From contig JAEPRB010000016.1 of assembly GCA_016758965.1 (NCBI GenBank), positions 62,001 through 126,000 on the forward strand: a stretch of DNA of 64,000 nt, read 5' to 3'. Every line of letters starts with the position of its first letter. Positions within the stretch are counted from its first letter, which is position 1. Position numbers and translations under genes: made by a program. Origin of the DNA: Circinella minor (lineage: Eukaryota; Mucoromycota; Mucoromycetes; Mucorales; Lichtheimiaceae). The notes under the pieces were generated by a model. The model saw nothing but the letters and a program-made list of their open reading frames with translations, was not told the DNA's origin and ran no database searches. This document shows positions 1 through 12,641 of the stretch, piece after piece.

Positions 1-1
1 A

Positions 2-223
2 GTTGCAGCCCAAGCCGTAGATGAACATCATAAACCACTCCACCCAAGAATTGAAGTATGGGAAGAAAACCATCATGTAGTTATTGAAGATAGTCAAGCA
101 GCAGAACCTCATGCCGTGGTGGATAAAAAGGATTCAGATTGGAAACAAAAAACAAAGGAAAAAATTAAAGAGTTGGAAAATCAAATTGCCCAAGAATATC
201 CTCCAGGAAGCAGTGTCAATTAA
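2..223 (+). CDS. 3' end of an unidentified protein (partial)
   Basis: An open frame enters from the left edge and ends at a TAA at 221-223, giving the last 73 residues of a protein. The tail is hydrophilic and charged, with a Lys/Glu-rich stretch (KQKTKEKIKELENQIAQEY) that could form a short helix or coiled coil, and no membrane segment. I do not recognise the family. It is followed by a long AT-rich stretch without coding, which fits a gene end. The start and most of the gene lie outside the window, so function cannot be judged. Confidence 0.6.
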   Translation, partial: VAAQAVDEHHKPLHPRIEVWEENHHVVIEDSQAAEPHAVVDKKDSDWKQKTKEKIKELENQIAQEYPPGSSVN

Positions 224-873
224 ACTTTCCCTTCCTTGTTTCTTATATCACTCATATTTTCATTTCAAATAATAATCCCTAGCAGTAATCTTTTTCTCCT
301 CGCGTACATGTATACTAAAAAAACAAAAATCAATTTGTATATTGTTCTTTTATCTCTCTACCTTTACTACCCATTATATTCTTCTTTTTATATATATTTA
401 CGAGCTTATATACTTTTCTTTAACAATTATTCTTCTTCTTATTCTTATTTATCACTTAGATGTGTTTTTTAAAATAAATAAATAAATAAACAAAATGTTG
501 TGTATTATGCTTCAAAATATATAATTATAAATATATAGAAATATATATATATATAAATGGTATGCAAAAAAAAAATATGAATGTGCGATTGATTACATGG
601 TGTAGTGCGTGTGGAAAAAAGTTGTAAAAAAAGGGAATGATCTATACAACAACAATGTATGTATATAAATGCGTGTGTGTGTGTTTGTGTTGCGTTTGAA
701 AATAAAAATGATAATAGAAATAGTAATAGAAATAGAAATAGTAAATAATAACAGTAATAAAGTATAATAATAAAGAAAACAGTGCATTGCTTGAATGTTG
801 ATGAGAGTGTAACTTGTGCAAAGAAATAATTATAAGGGTATTTTTTAGTGGTGCCTAATGATTCATTTAAAAA
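224..873. other. Intergenic, AT-rich
   Basis: This is the space between two convergent gene ends. It holds A/T homopolymers, TA dinucleotide runs and a short GT run near 673-682. I see no coding frame or RNA gene. Confidence 0.5.
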
Positions 874-3800
874 TTATTGATATCGTTTAGCTGATGTTTT
901 TCTTTTCCATGGTGTTGTACCAAATGGTCTCCTTGGCAACGTTCTTGATTTGGTATTTATTGGTATGCGGCCTGATCGACGTCTATCTCGACACATTTCT
1001 CTTCTACGTTCCAAATCCTCATGAGTTACTTCTGTAAATGACCCATATCGTCGAAATGTGTACTATAAGATATAATTTAATATTAATAATAATGGTTAGC
1101 TTATCAAATTTGTCATTGTGAAACACATGGTATCATTTCACGGAAAGTTAAAATTGATAGCGCTTACATCTAACAAGGTCTGGCAGTCAATGATTTTTTT
1201 TGGCATGTTCTGGTGGAAGAAAAGACACGTGGTGAATTTTAAGTTAGTTTAAACAACAAAGGGTATGGTTACACTTATCTATGCACGTTTATTTATTTTT
1301 ATTTATTTTTTTACCTGTATGACTTGAAAAATTTCCAATGAATCCTCTATTGACATAATAGTATTTTCGCTCATTTTGAATAAGGTGAGTGCAACACGGA
1401 ATAAGACACTGGCTCCTTCACTATAATAATGATAATGATAAAATTAATAACAAATTTATGAGTTGTTAATGTAAACATCCGTTTATGTAAAAGGGAAAAG
1501 AAATAGGAAAATATGAAGGTGGATGATAGGAGTTTATAAGAGAAGAGGAGGACAGAAAAATTAACTCTTCTTTAATATAAAAAAGCAACAACTTACTAAA
1601 AGAAGCAATCCCACACTCGGAGTACCGTCTAAATGATCAACAATAATAAAGTTACTTAGTATAAGACTAAACAAGTCTCGTTACTTTTTTCCTCTTTCTC
1701 CCCGATAGTATGAATTATATTTTTACCTCTATAGGAAGAATATTAATAAAAAGTGTAAGAAACCAATGATTGGTAACTAGCGTAATAGTTGGCATTGATG
1801 TCCCATCTGCAGCATAATCCCAAAACGAAGATTTTTTCTCAGCCAACTTGTTCCACAAGGTTGGCATCCGTTCCCATATTAACATCATCAACACCGTTTG
1901 ATCAATATTCGACCCTTCCATAGTCACATCATAGACACCTGCAGGTAAAATATTCTGTACAATGGCCACCAGGGTCCAAAATGCTTCCTCTTCATTCATA
2001 AATAAAAGAAGCATGCCTACAATATAATTCAATGATTGACAATAACCAATAGAAGGGGAATAAACTGAAAATGCAGATAAAACGCGTTGTAATGCAGAAA
2101 TAATGGCAGGTAGTTCTTCTTGTTCTCGTTCTCTTTGTTGTTGTTGCGGATCTGCTGTTGATGCTGAAGGTGCGCGAAATTGAATATTATCAGGAAATGT
2201 ACGATGTAAATCGCGAGCAATGATATCAGCAAATTCATTTCCATCACCTAATTCTTCGGCTTTGCCGAGAAATTTGGCATATACACCTGGGTTAGAGGCC
2301 ATCTTGGCTTCCGCTCCGCTATAGTGTAGCCATACCTGGTTAAGAACTATAAGTATTTTTATACCAAAATCATAAAAACATTTTTTTTTACCCCATCCAC
2401 TTTATTATCCTTTCCATTATTGCTGTTTAACGAACTATCTATAATTAGAGAGAAAAGTGAACTTACTCTTCCTCGAAGATGAGCAGGAATACCTTTACGA
2501 ACATATCGTTTAACTAATTATTTATTAATTTTGATCTGCTTTTAGTATAAAGTTCTCTTGTCCTACATAAATTGCAATTCCACTTTTTTTTTTCCTTCCG
2601 ATTTTTTTTAATATACCTTTTGAACTTCTCTCGGGTAATTTTGGTTCATATTCTTCAAGTAATCGTTGCCATTTTGTAGATCGTCGTTCCAAGATAGGGA
2701 TATAAGTTTCATCAAATTCACGATGATTTTCTAAAGTGATCCATTGTGATGCTTTTTTAAATCCATAACGATCACTACAAAGTAGTGTAAATTTAATATA
2801 TATTTATGAGTTACATTACCCCAGCATTGGGATTATTATTCAAATTACCCAGCCTCCCCAAAAAATAAAAATAGATTAAATATTAAAGAAAAAAAATCAG
2901 TTTGTAACACCATGAATCATGATAATAAAAAGACATACGTTTCAGGATTCTCACCAAAAGATACAGGAGGTGGTGGATAAACAAGACTTGTATTTTGTGC
3001 AATATCATGGTGTCGATGAAGATGATTATTTTGAAATCGTTTACTGAACTGAAATAATGAATGGTTTGATCCATTACTGTTACTTTTCTTTAATTTAAAA
3101 AAGTGTTGTTTTTTTGCATTATCATTATTGTTTGTTGGAGATAATGGTGATGAAATAATAGCATTAGGATCATCACCTGCATGAAAACCTGTTAATACAG
3201 GTGATGATAATCCATCAGGAGCAGTAGGTGATGAAATAGGTGGTGGTGACCAATATTCTCTACTTGTAATTACTTTGGGTTGTGCTTTAGGTGATGTTCG
3301 TTTTTGATCTACCTTTCTATGTGTCTTTTCTTTTTCTTCATTATCATCATGTTCTGTCCCATTTGTTTGTATAGGTGGAACAAAGCTAGGCCTTACTGCA
3401 CGGCGAATCATAACACCTTCAAGGATTGCACCTTCTTCATCTTCTTCTTCGTTTCCCTGTTGTTCATTATTACTATCATCTGTCGTTGCTGTCATATTAT
3501 CACTACTCGCACTATTTTCTCGTTGTAACGGTGATGGTTTTTTATTGTGTACATTATGATGAACTCGTTCTAGTTGAGCTTCTACTTCATCTTCTGAATC
3601 AGAAGAAGAGAGAGTTGATGAAGAAGATGAGGATGTAGAAGGAGTGTGAGATAATGATGATGGTGGAATAAATTCTTTTGTAGTAGTCGTTGTTGATGAC
3701 ATCGATGTTGATTGAGGTAATGTTGTTGCACGTATAGGTGAATGACGACTTAAACAAATTTGAGAAGGTGCTCTTGGTACTGTATCGTGTTCAAAATGAT

Positions 3801-4041
3801 GATGATCTCTACTTTTTCTTTGTTGTACAAATGATTCAGATCGTTGTTTTCGGATATTATTGGCATCATACGCTGCTGCTGCATAGATTGAAACTGCACT
3901 TGAACTTTTGACCGAACGACTTTGTGGTAATAAGCTAGGTGTAGATTGTTGATAGTTACCCGAAGTCATTGCTTTTCGTAAGGGAGTACTCGTACTTGAT
4001 GTAACATTTAATGAATCGACAGGAACCTGAAGTGATCCCAT
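874..4041 (-). CDS. TBC-domain Rab GTPase-activating protein
   Basis: Eight exons join in frame (4041-2939, 2774-2617, 2513-2467, 2335-1727, 1628-1597, 1420-1315, 1209-1168, 1062-874) to give about 761 residues; an in-frame ATG three codons upstream (4050) is an alternative start. The first ~370 residues are Ser/Thr-rich and look disordered. The TBC domain follows, from the motif GIPAHLRGRVW (around residue 430) to the WDCFFYEGASVLFRVAL region. The arginine finger (IIARDLHRTFP) and the glutamine finger (GYCQSLNYIVGM, with Q in place) are both visible, so it should stimulate GTP hydrolysis on a Rab in membrane traffic. The C-terminal ~60 residues are Arg-rich. The Rab target cannot be told from sequence. 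Family assignment is firm; subfamily is not. Confidence 0.9.
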
Positions 4042-6762
4042 GATGAACACAATCTATAATGTCTTTTCTTTGTTTGTAATTTTTTTTTGTTCGAGGATGA
4101 ATGAGCTGTATTTGAAAATGAAAGGAAAAAGAATGAAGAAAAAAAAAGAAAGAGAATAGATGATTCGTTTTCCTTAAAGGAAAAGGGAACGAAACGAATA
4201 AGAAGAAGAAGAAGAAGAAAAAAAAAGAAAAAAAAAAAGAATATTAACTCACACCCAACCACAACAACAAATTATATTGCTATTGTTATAGAGGGAGTGA
4301 AAGTTTAAAAACAACACTTAAAAGCAAACTAATCTTTACTCGTGTGTATATTGCTTGTTTTGGACTGAAATCAAGATCAGACCCAATTTCCGCTTACTAC
4401 TATTCTGGCATCCCTTATTTTCACTCCTTGGATTATTATTTTTATTTTTGTACACATTCATACTACTAGTAATATCTGCCTAAGCCCCAGTTCCTAATAA
4501 TACTATTATTCAAATAAAAACAGCGAAGTTTCTTCATTATATTGATAAATGAAGTGTGACGTGATAAAAATAATAAAAGTACATCAAATATCGGTAAAGT
4601 AATTGAAAGGTTTGAATTACACTGATTCCAGAACACATGTATACCATAATAAATTTATATTATGAATGTAACCGCCAAGGAGAAAAAAAAAGGGGAGTTA
4701 TAGAGTATAGCTTACCTATTATTATATTACTTTTTCTTGTATTATCTAGACACAATCAACATCTTATACTATTACTGCTGCTGCTGTTGCTAAAGAAAAA
4801 AAAAAGATAATATCTATATTAATAGCACTATATTATGTGCAAAAAAAAATCACAAGTAAAAATAATATAGGATTATTATTAATCAAATGAAATGTACGTG
4901 TAACAGAAATGTATCTTTAACATTTGATTGAAAACAATACGTTCATAAAACTAAACCATTTATTCAAGCCATCTCTAATTTTTGAATTGAAGTTTATTAG
5001 ATATACAACTCCTAAATCATATAGTATTATTATTGCTCTAAAGTGTTTCATATTATATACAATAACAATTTCAATTCATGCAGATAAAAAAACCCTAATT
5101 ATTATGAGCATGATGATACTTGTAAGGGGGAGGGCCGGAGATCAATTTATAATGAATTGTATTAACTATACTTTTTAGAAGTGAATCATCTCAGTTTTAT
5201 TAAACAAAATCTTTTTTCTGTAAGTGTTCTTTTTCTTTAGCGCTGTATAACTTTTCGTTACATATATACTTATTCTATAGCAAGAGATAGTTTACTCTCC
5301 ATTAATACTGTAAAAAAAACTATCACTATCTCCTTATTTTTATAGGTATAAGCAAAATTAAATCTATTTATTTTTATTGTTTTATTCATATTGATGCAAG
5401 TTATCTCCTTTTTCTTGTGGTCGGACATTTCGCCACGATGTTTAAGTTCCTTTTTTGTTGAGTAAATTTTATTGTTGACAAAACCTTAAAACATTCTACA
5501 GAGGTTATACAAGTGGTTAGACGGGGATTATTATTGCAGTAGTAACAAAATTTTACATTTGTTATTCCTATATACGGTTGCGTGGCACATATATAGTATG
5601 TATCTATCGTTTATGAACCATACCATTTAACAAGTAATATATATATACTGGTAAAGTTGACGTTTTGCAAAGGTTTAATATGTCATTCTATTAATTGATC
5701 AAGAAAAGTGAAGATTCATAAAGTACAGCATACGTATATAGCTTGAAGAAAGGCTCTATTTTATTCATGCGCTCTCTATTGAGTGTGTACACATGTATTA
5801 TTGATACCGAAGAAAAACAAAAATCAGATAGAAGAAAGTGCCTGTATTAAAAGAAAATGTAAACAAGTATACAATGACAAACAGGGACTTGATCTTTTTA
5901 ATCATAAAATCATGGTGAATTGAAATTATGTATATTTAAAATATTTTTGTACTATTACTACAGGTGTCGATTTGAGTCTCACATTAGAATACACCAACAC
6001 AATAACCAATATCAGAGACAACAACATATTTATAATAAGTATTAAAAGCGCTCTCGTGCTAATAAAATCAACCGTAATGACGGTATAAAAATGGATGCAT
6101 GATAGTGATAATGTATATATAATATTCCTTAAAAAACATATTGCGATTGCGTTTTTGCAGAGCAAACCTTTCTTTTTTTGCTACGCTCATTACCACAACG
6201 TGTCTATCAAATAAAACGGATTCCAGTCACTGGTTCCTAAATTTAAACATTATACTTGGTGTCTGTATGGTACTGCTATTGTACAGTTTCTTGATTTTCT
6301 AAGTTGGTATGTTTCAATGAAAATAGGGAGCGATGTCTATATATTATAAAGTCAATAAGTATAATTACCAGCTTTGCACAGGTATCAGGACAGACATAGA
6401 CACATGTCATAAATAAGGAAACACTAATAACGAATACCATTGTATGACATAATAAAACAGAGCTGTGGTTTTTTTTTGAACTACATATTCCTTGTTTCAT
6501 CATTTATTGTTCGAGAATCTTTAATCTATTGTCAAAAGATGATATTCGCTCAACGTTGCTGCTGAGTTTATTTAATATCTATCCACTATGAGGGGTCCTC
6601 ACAAAACAGTCGGTAGCAAGAGAGTCTAGTTTAGAACATTCGAATTTAGTAATTGCAAGGGTTTACTTATTATCCAGTAAGAATTCAGGAATGTCAAACA
6701 AGACGATACTAAGCATTACATTTAACAAATCAAGTCTTTTAACATCAGAAACAATAACATCA
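4042..6762. other. Intergenic region, no gene seen
   Basis: 2.7 kb upstream of the TBC gene and before duplicated block A. It contains GAA/poly-A tracts at 4130-4240 and scattered short open frames with no recognisable motifs, introns or codon pattern. I see no tRNA and no transposon ends. Promoters of the flanking genes must lie here but no specific site stands out. Confidence 0.4.
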
Positions 6763-6970
6763 TTATAATTCTTGGCGATCATTATTGTCGATTATTCTGA
6801 TACTTTACAAATCATAAACCAGAAGAACATATCGTTTTCAGGTCAACTCAATATGATTCAGTTTCATTATTATTTCAGGTACAGAAAAAATGAATATAAA
6901 AAGGCCCTCCAGGAACATATTTCGACTTTTTTTAATTATCTTTATACAAATACATTATATCCAAGAAAAT

Positions 6971-7780
6971 ATGTTGAACATTATCAAGATTACTGCTATC
7001 CTTGCTTTCGCTGGCGTTAGCTTGGCTGCTCCTACTAGTTCCTCATCCGACTCTTCTGCTTCGCCTTCATCTTCCGTGGCAAGCGGTGGTTCTTCTACTT
7101 CATCCTCTTCAAGTCCATCTGCATCTTCTTCCTCAGGCGGTGGTAATTCTACTTCATCCGGTGATGGTGGTGGCGGTGGTGGTGACGTTAAAGTTACTGT
7201 AAAAAATAGTTGTAGCAACAATCTTAAAATCTACAAGTTAACCAATGGTGGTGGTGATCAAGAAGATCAAGATGTTTCTGCTGGTTCATCGCATGATTTC
7301 CAAGTCAGCTCCGACTGGTCAGGTCGATTCTGGGGCTGTAAAGAAGGTGGTGATTGTGGTTCATATGGCTCTGCCGTCTCACTTGCTGAATTCTTATTCA
7401 AGGGATATGAAGGAAGTGATTTCTATGATATTTCGTTTGTCGATGGTTTCAACTTACCCATGAGTATCGAACCTGAAGGTCAATCTGGCGGTGGTAGTGG
7501 TGACGGTTATAACTGTGGATCACCTACATGTTCAAGTTTACCATCATGTCCTGATGAATTAAAGGGCGATGATGGTGCATGTAAAAGTGCTTGTGCTGCC
7601 TTTGGTACTGAAGAATATTGTTGTACTGGTGAATATAACTCTCCTGACAAGTGTAAGGCTAGCGAATATGCTGATCAATTCAAGTCTGGTTGTTCCGATG
7701 CTTATAGTTATGCTTATGATGATGCCAAGAGTACCTTTGGATGTAAAGCTGACAAGTACACTGTCACTTTCTGTCCTTAA
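6971..7780 (+). CDS. Thaumatin-like secreted protein, copy A
   Basis: Single-exon gene of 269 residues. Residues 1 to about 19 form a signal peptide (hydrophobic core ending in SLAA). A Ser/Gly-rich linker of ~60 residues follows, then a thaumatin/osmotin-like domain with 14 cysteines, starting GDVKVTVKNSCSNNLKIY and ending YTVTFCP, the typical C-terminus of the family. I chose the ATG at 6971 because it puts the signal peptide first; an upstream in-frame ATG (6890) adds 27 residues, but that frame is broken in copy C. Family members are extracellular, and some bind or cleave beta-glucans; a cell-wall role here is inference. It differs from copies B and C by a one-glycine change in the linker and carries the GS pair that copy B lacks. 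Confidence 0.92.
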   Translation: MLNIIKITAILAFAGVSLAAPTSSSSDSSASPSSSVASGGSSTSSSSSPSASSSSGGGNSTSSGDGGGGGGDVKVTVKNSCSNNLKIYKLTNGGGDQEDQDVSAGSSHDFQVSSDWSGRFWGCKEGGDCGSYGSAVSLAEFLFKGYEGSDFYDISFVDGFNLPMSIEPEGQSGGGSGDGYNCGSPTCSSLPSCPDELKGDDGACKSACAAFGTEEYCCTGEYNSPDKCKASEYADQFKSGCSDAYSYAYDDAKSTFGCKADKYTVTFCP

Positions 7781-8144
7781 AAAATATTAAATATATATAT
7801 ACCATTCGTTTCCCTCTTTTCTTTCTCAAAAAAAAACTTTACATTAAATAAATAAAAAACAGCTGGACTGTTGTAACTTCTTTATTATATAAAAAAAATT
7901 CAAATTTTATAATGTTTGTTTCTTATTATATTCACATATTGATGGATTATTATGGTAAACAATATGAAATATGCATAGAGGAGTCTTTATTTTTCTGAAT
8001 TGGTTTATATAAAATTTTGTTGTTTATTGGTACGTACCATTAATCTACGTACCATAGATAATTACATATGTATTCTCTGTGCAAGAAAGTCAAATAAATA
8101 TTTATATGAAATACGGATAATGGAATAGAAAATTATTGTTCTTT

Positions 8145-9893
8145 TTACAAGCGAGCTCGACAATTAGGACATATCAACTTCCATCGAGAAATACAATTAC
8201 TGTGAAATTGATATCCTTAATATATTCCAGACAAATTGTACAACAGGGATATTCTGTTGATTCATTAAACTTTCGAGACTCGAATCCCATTCGTTTCCAT
8301 GAAACTTGATTACTTGGATCATAACGTTGATATGCATCTTCACGAGCCACTTTCTTCCAATACGACTTGAACTCGGTAACCTATTCTTTGACACCGTGAA
8401 TTCTATATTGACAATTTGTAAATCCAGCGGTAATTAGTTTGACATCCCTGCTAGAACAATTGGGGTAGCTATAATACGGTTTTAGTTCATCCAATTCATA
8501 TAGTCCCATACCATAGGCATAAATAACTGGATATGACGGTGTACATTCACACTCGACTTCAATATTGGTACCCGAATTCACCATTCGGCCCTTTGGTGCG
8601 TCTCTTGAAAACTCAAGTCTACGAGGACTTCCTGAACTAGATACACCAGCAAACTCTATAAGAACATTTCCACCACCACGTAATCAAAGAATTATATGTA
8701 TAAGAGATTCTTCTTGAATATTATATTTATTTAGTAGTAGGTCTCCATACATTAGGTGCTTTTCCTTGTAAATCACGCGCATTTGATCAGGTGGATTATC
8801 TGTGACTTCCTTGATTGCTTCTTTCAATTTATAGACATTCTCTGTTTCGACGTCAATATAGATAGTAAGAACGTCGCCAACTAATCTCTTGACATAGATT
8901 TTGATGGGATTAGAACCTTTGTAAATAGGAATTTTTTTTGTATGGATCATAGTTGTCAGATATTTTGATGGTGAATTGGATTTCGCCGTTTTGAGTGTCA
9001 CGGTATTCAGAGAGTTGATGTTCATTTACTAGTGCTGAGCCATTAAAGAATAAAAAATGGTCAGAAACAGATAATGAACCTTTCTTGGATGGTTATCGTT
9101 CAGTCATATAAGAGAGTTTTTCGTTGAGATCTTGTACAGTAGCAGTATGTTCCATATCTACGGTAACACTTTCTCGTTATGCTGTAACCACTTTAAGAAT
9201 CGTCAATGATTCAGAAGATGTTGACTGAAGTTCTGGTGATACTATTGTTTCTGTTATTTTTGACGATGAAGCAGCTACAACCGGCGCTAATGATAACGGT
9301 AACTTTTTTTTGGGGGGATTTTTATCAGAAGAGCGAAGAAACAATGATGAGAAAATTTGTCGTTGTTGTCTTTGCACAAATTTAGTCAAAAAATTCAGTG
9401 CTTTAAGCTTGAATCCCTTTTGCTTTTTATTGATGATAATACTGTTATTGGTGTTAATTTTTTGCTTTTGTATTTCTTCCCCTTCTTCATTTATAACAAT
9501 AGTTGATGGTAGTTCTTTTTGTTTCAAACTTGCTTTCTGTGATACTTTTTCTTTTTCGGGAATATCAGTTACCAATCCTTGTTGGACTACGTAGAGTTAC
9601 TTTTGGGGACGGTTTTGGAGCATTTGCATATAATGATGCGCAGCATTTAAAAGTAACTGTTTTCCGAAATAATTTGGAGTCGTATACTGAATTATTAACA
9701 CACGGTATTGGTATTCCGTCAAGATATAACTCAATCGCGTAGGAAAATCTGTATCGAGGTAAGCCTAGTAATGAACTGACCAAGATGTTGGCTACTCGTT
9801 GTCGGATATCTGATAGTGGTTCATGCTCTAGATAAGGAACGCGAATAAATATGCCTGGAAATCCAGCAATAAGAACTCCACTTCAGAAGGCAT
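8145..9893 (-). pseudogene. Ubiquitin-like/RING family pseudogene, copy A
   Basis: This is the reverse-oriented twin of 33313-35188. Reading from the ATG at 9893, homology runs through an N-terminal domain (IPYLEHEPLSYIRQRV), a Lys-rich linker, a first ubiquitin-like domain, a second one (VYKLKEAIKEVTDNPPDQ... KYNIQEESLIHIIL), an unnamed domain (CTPSYPVIYAYG) and a RING-like C-terminus (CCTICLEYIK, then SNCISRWKLICPNC in another frame). Damage: a frame break after the first ~10 codons (shared with copy B), stops in UBL1, an extra base in a poly-A run at the UBL1-UBL2 junction, a TGA replacing the Gln of the QLRGG motif, and a ~19-bp deletion in the RING. It is unlikely to make a full protein. 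Confidence 0.82.
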
Positions 9894-10330
9894 ATTGTCT
9901 TTTTTTTATATGTATATATTAAAGAAAAAAAAAAGGAACTTAAAGAAGATGGGAAAAATAAAGATTGAAACGATGTATAAGGTCAATTGTTAAAATCTGT
10001 GCCAAGTTTTTCTCTTTTTGACAACATATCAATGAATTATTATTATATATTATTCTAGTATGATACTGTCTCAGCAAGGCCTTTTTTTTTTGTAGATTTA
10101 AATAGATATATATTCTACTGTTACATATGATCACATCTAATAAGTATTAAAAAATGGATAACCAGAAACCAAAGTATCCATTATTACTTCCTCATAGGTT
10201 AAGAAAAAAAAGCCTAGATATTTTTAAAAGTGGATTGAAAAAAACACCGCTCCAACAATCAGCATTTGTTGTATCTTTAAAGTGTTTTATGTGTATTACT
10301 TCTTTTTCCAACTGACACATAAAAAAAATA

Positions 10331-10500
10331 ATGGTGGGAGCAGGTTCCGAACAACAAGCTCGCGAACTAATCACACAAGCACAAAAGAAACTAAAATCTT
10401 GGTCTTTTTTTGGTCCTTCTAATAAATATGAAGATACTGCTGAATTATATGAAAAAACAGGCAATATGTACAAGTTGGCTTAGCAATGTAAAGTATAGTC
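10331..10500 (+). pseudogene. Truncated SEC17 (alpha-SNAP) first exon
   Basis: The start codon and first exon match the intact SEC17 gene at 32876-32720 almost base for base (MVGAGSEQQARELITQAQKK). A CAG codon has become TAG just before the donor, and Glu/Ala codons have changed (AELYEKAGN to AELYEKTGN). Similarity stops a few bases into intron 1 and no further SEC17 exons follow. It is a by-product of the block duplication, not a gene. Confidence 0.88.
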
Positions 10501-10505
10501 TTATA

Positions 10506-12641
10506 TTCTATATAACAGAAGATTTTTTTTTTTTGAAAAAGTGCCTTCTTTGGCTTAGCTATATTAATGCTTTGGATGCTGAAAGTATTTTGTTATATTA
10601 TGTATAATATATACCTGCTATTCTAGAATAATTCTTACTTCATAATAAATTATTATTTTTCTCCTTTACCAGAATTGTCTACGTTGTTATCTTATAATAT
10701 CAAAAGCCCCTATACTGTGATTCGTAAAAAACAGATCAAATATAACATACAGGATTACGGTATTTTGTTGTATAACACATAATAAATAGTAAAAAATACT
10801 TGACAGGAAAGAAAAGAGCACAACTTTATTGACCAGAATAATTTCTACGTAATCGTTTATTAATTAACAATATCTGATACAACATTCTGATTTGTAATCA
10901 ACCCTTTACTACGTATAAGCAGCAATAGTTTTTTTTTCACAGTTGTTCTTGTATTATTGCGTTTATGAAACACATGTGATTCAATTAAAATCCAGTGACT
11001 TTTACATTAGTCAATTATCTCGAAAGATAAAATATCTGATTTACGTAGCCAACACTTTCATGTTGGTAAATAGGGTATAACATTGAAAGAGAAAGGTTTG
11101 GCTACATATTAATATTATATCGTTCTTCAGAAAAGATATATAAATATGATACTCCCATACATGATACTCTGACATAGCTTTTTTCTTATATTAACAAAAC
11201 AACAGTGCAAGTTTTTTACGCATAGGAAATTATTCTTTCAACTGTTTATTATAAGCATAATCTACTTTTATAAGTACTATAATTTAATATCTTTTCCGCT
11301 ACCATGTATATAAACGAGATATTATCAATCCAAAAAGAAGTACGTAATCAATACAGTAATTTCAAATAGATAGACACTAATGACTTTGATACGTAATTAT
11401 AACGACAATAAATGGTTCCATGTTACAGTAATACGTAGTCATGCTAAATAAAAGTATTACTACTTAAGACACCAACAGTACAATTCAACAATGAAAATGT
11501 TCGATTGGTCAATAAAAATATTAACAGCTTTTTATTTATTAATCAAATATGTTGGATTATAAAGAATGATAGCAACGTCGTTACAAAAAGCAAGGATTAT
11601 GGTATTTTATTAGTACTAAAAAATATTGAAATCTAAGTAGTACAATATCGAAATACAAGCGATTGATGCTGGTAGCTTTTATAATGGAAAAAAATAAATA
11701 AATGCTAGCCTGCCATTAAACCTATTTATTTAACTTTTTATAGAATAATAAATCGGTATATATATAGTATACATTTTTATTTCAAATTCGCAAATTTAGT
11801 TGATAGATACTATATACAAGTTTTGGCTATTACCTTATTAGTATATTATGCAGTTCGTATTACTATTTGCCACTGAAAAATAAAGAAATGAAGAATGAAT
11901 GAATGATAAATGATCAGTTGACTCCATCTGAATAAGAAACCGGGTCTTACATAAATAGAAAAGAATGGTACTTTTTTGTTTGTCACAAACATTTTTTAAT
12001 GTAAAACAAATGATATAATATACATAATATTAGGTGTAATATTTGATAACACAATTGATATTCAATTTATAGTATTGTTGTATCATACGTACAGAGAACA
12101 AAGATATGATTATTATATTATTAAAGAAGAAAAAAAGGGGGGTTGGGTTAATGAAATTTCTCACTGTTCTTCCAATTCCATTTGTTTACAGTAAACTGAT
12201 TCTATCGTTATTTGCAAGAAACGTTCCTTTATTATAAAAACCATTTTTAGGAAATAGAAAAGTTTTCAACCCGACCTAATAACAGGAACCACTTACATTA
12301 TAATCAATCATTTTTCAGTATTGTTTACACAAAGACTAGATGGCGCAAAATACAAATAAATTAGTGCAAGACGACATGTAAATAATAAATAAACAAAAAC
12401 AAAAAAATCCTTTGACAACTCATCAATTCAAATGTATGAGGAGCGTGCGAAAAAAAAAAGAAAAACATAAAACAGGCATGTGGCATGGTTCTTTTAACCT
12501 CGATCTGTCCCCCGATTCTCGCCGACATTTTGATTGGCTCTATTTTCACTCGCACACAAGATGAAAAAGAAGGTCTGTCGGGTTTCACTTTCCCTTTGTT
12601 CTTTCTTCTTTTTGTTGATTATAAAGCCATTGTCAGTTGTC
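10506..12641. other. Intergenic region, no gene seen
   Basis: 2.1 kb of AT-rich DNA between block A and the F-box/WD40 gene. Every frame is interrupted and I see no splice-linked coding. Short TACAGTAAT-like strings occur near 11350 and 11425, similar to Tc1/mariner ends, but I find no matching partner. The last ~280 bases are probably the promoter and 5' leader of the next gene. Confidence 0.4.

Larger units (their letters stand above)
6763..10505. repeat. Segmental duplication block A (inverted relative to block B)
   Basis: This ~3.7-kb block matches the reverse complement of 32705-36570. Order in A: thaumatin-like gene (+), UBL/RING pseudogene (-), SEC17 exon 1 fragment (+). The left edge is near the shared motif ATTCTTGGC at about 6763; the right edge lies just past the SEC17 exon 1 donor at about 10495-10505, after which A and B diverge. 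Because A holds only the 5' piece of SEC17 while B adjoins the complete gene, A is the derived copy. Confidence 0.88.

Noticed and set aside
6276..6503. Minus-strand frame with hydrophobic Cys-containing stretch
   Set aside because: No start context, no homology, no splice-linked exons; typical of AT-rich chance frames.
6955..7221. Antisense open frame of ~88 codons inside the thaumatin gene, present in all three copies
   Set aside because: It is the complement of the Ser/Gly-rich linker (producing Glu/Pro runs) and ends within the signal-peptide region; conservation follows from the sense gene.
11340..11440. TACAGTAAT strings that look like Tc1/mariner ends
   Set aside because: They are direct rather than inverted and have no matching partner at a sensible distance.
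12534..12641. In-frame N-terminal extension of the Met30-like protein with a hydrophobic stretch
   Set aside because: Met30/SconB proteins are nuclear/cytosolic and begin near the TRHVPAQY motif; the extension reads as pyrimidine-rich leader.
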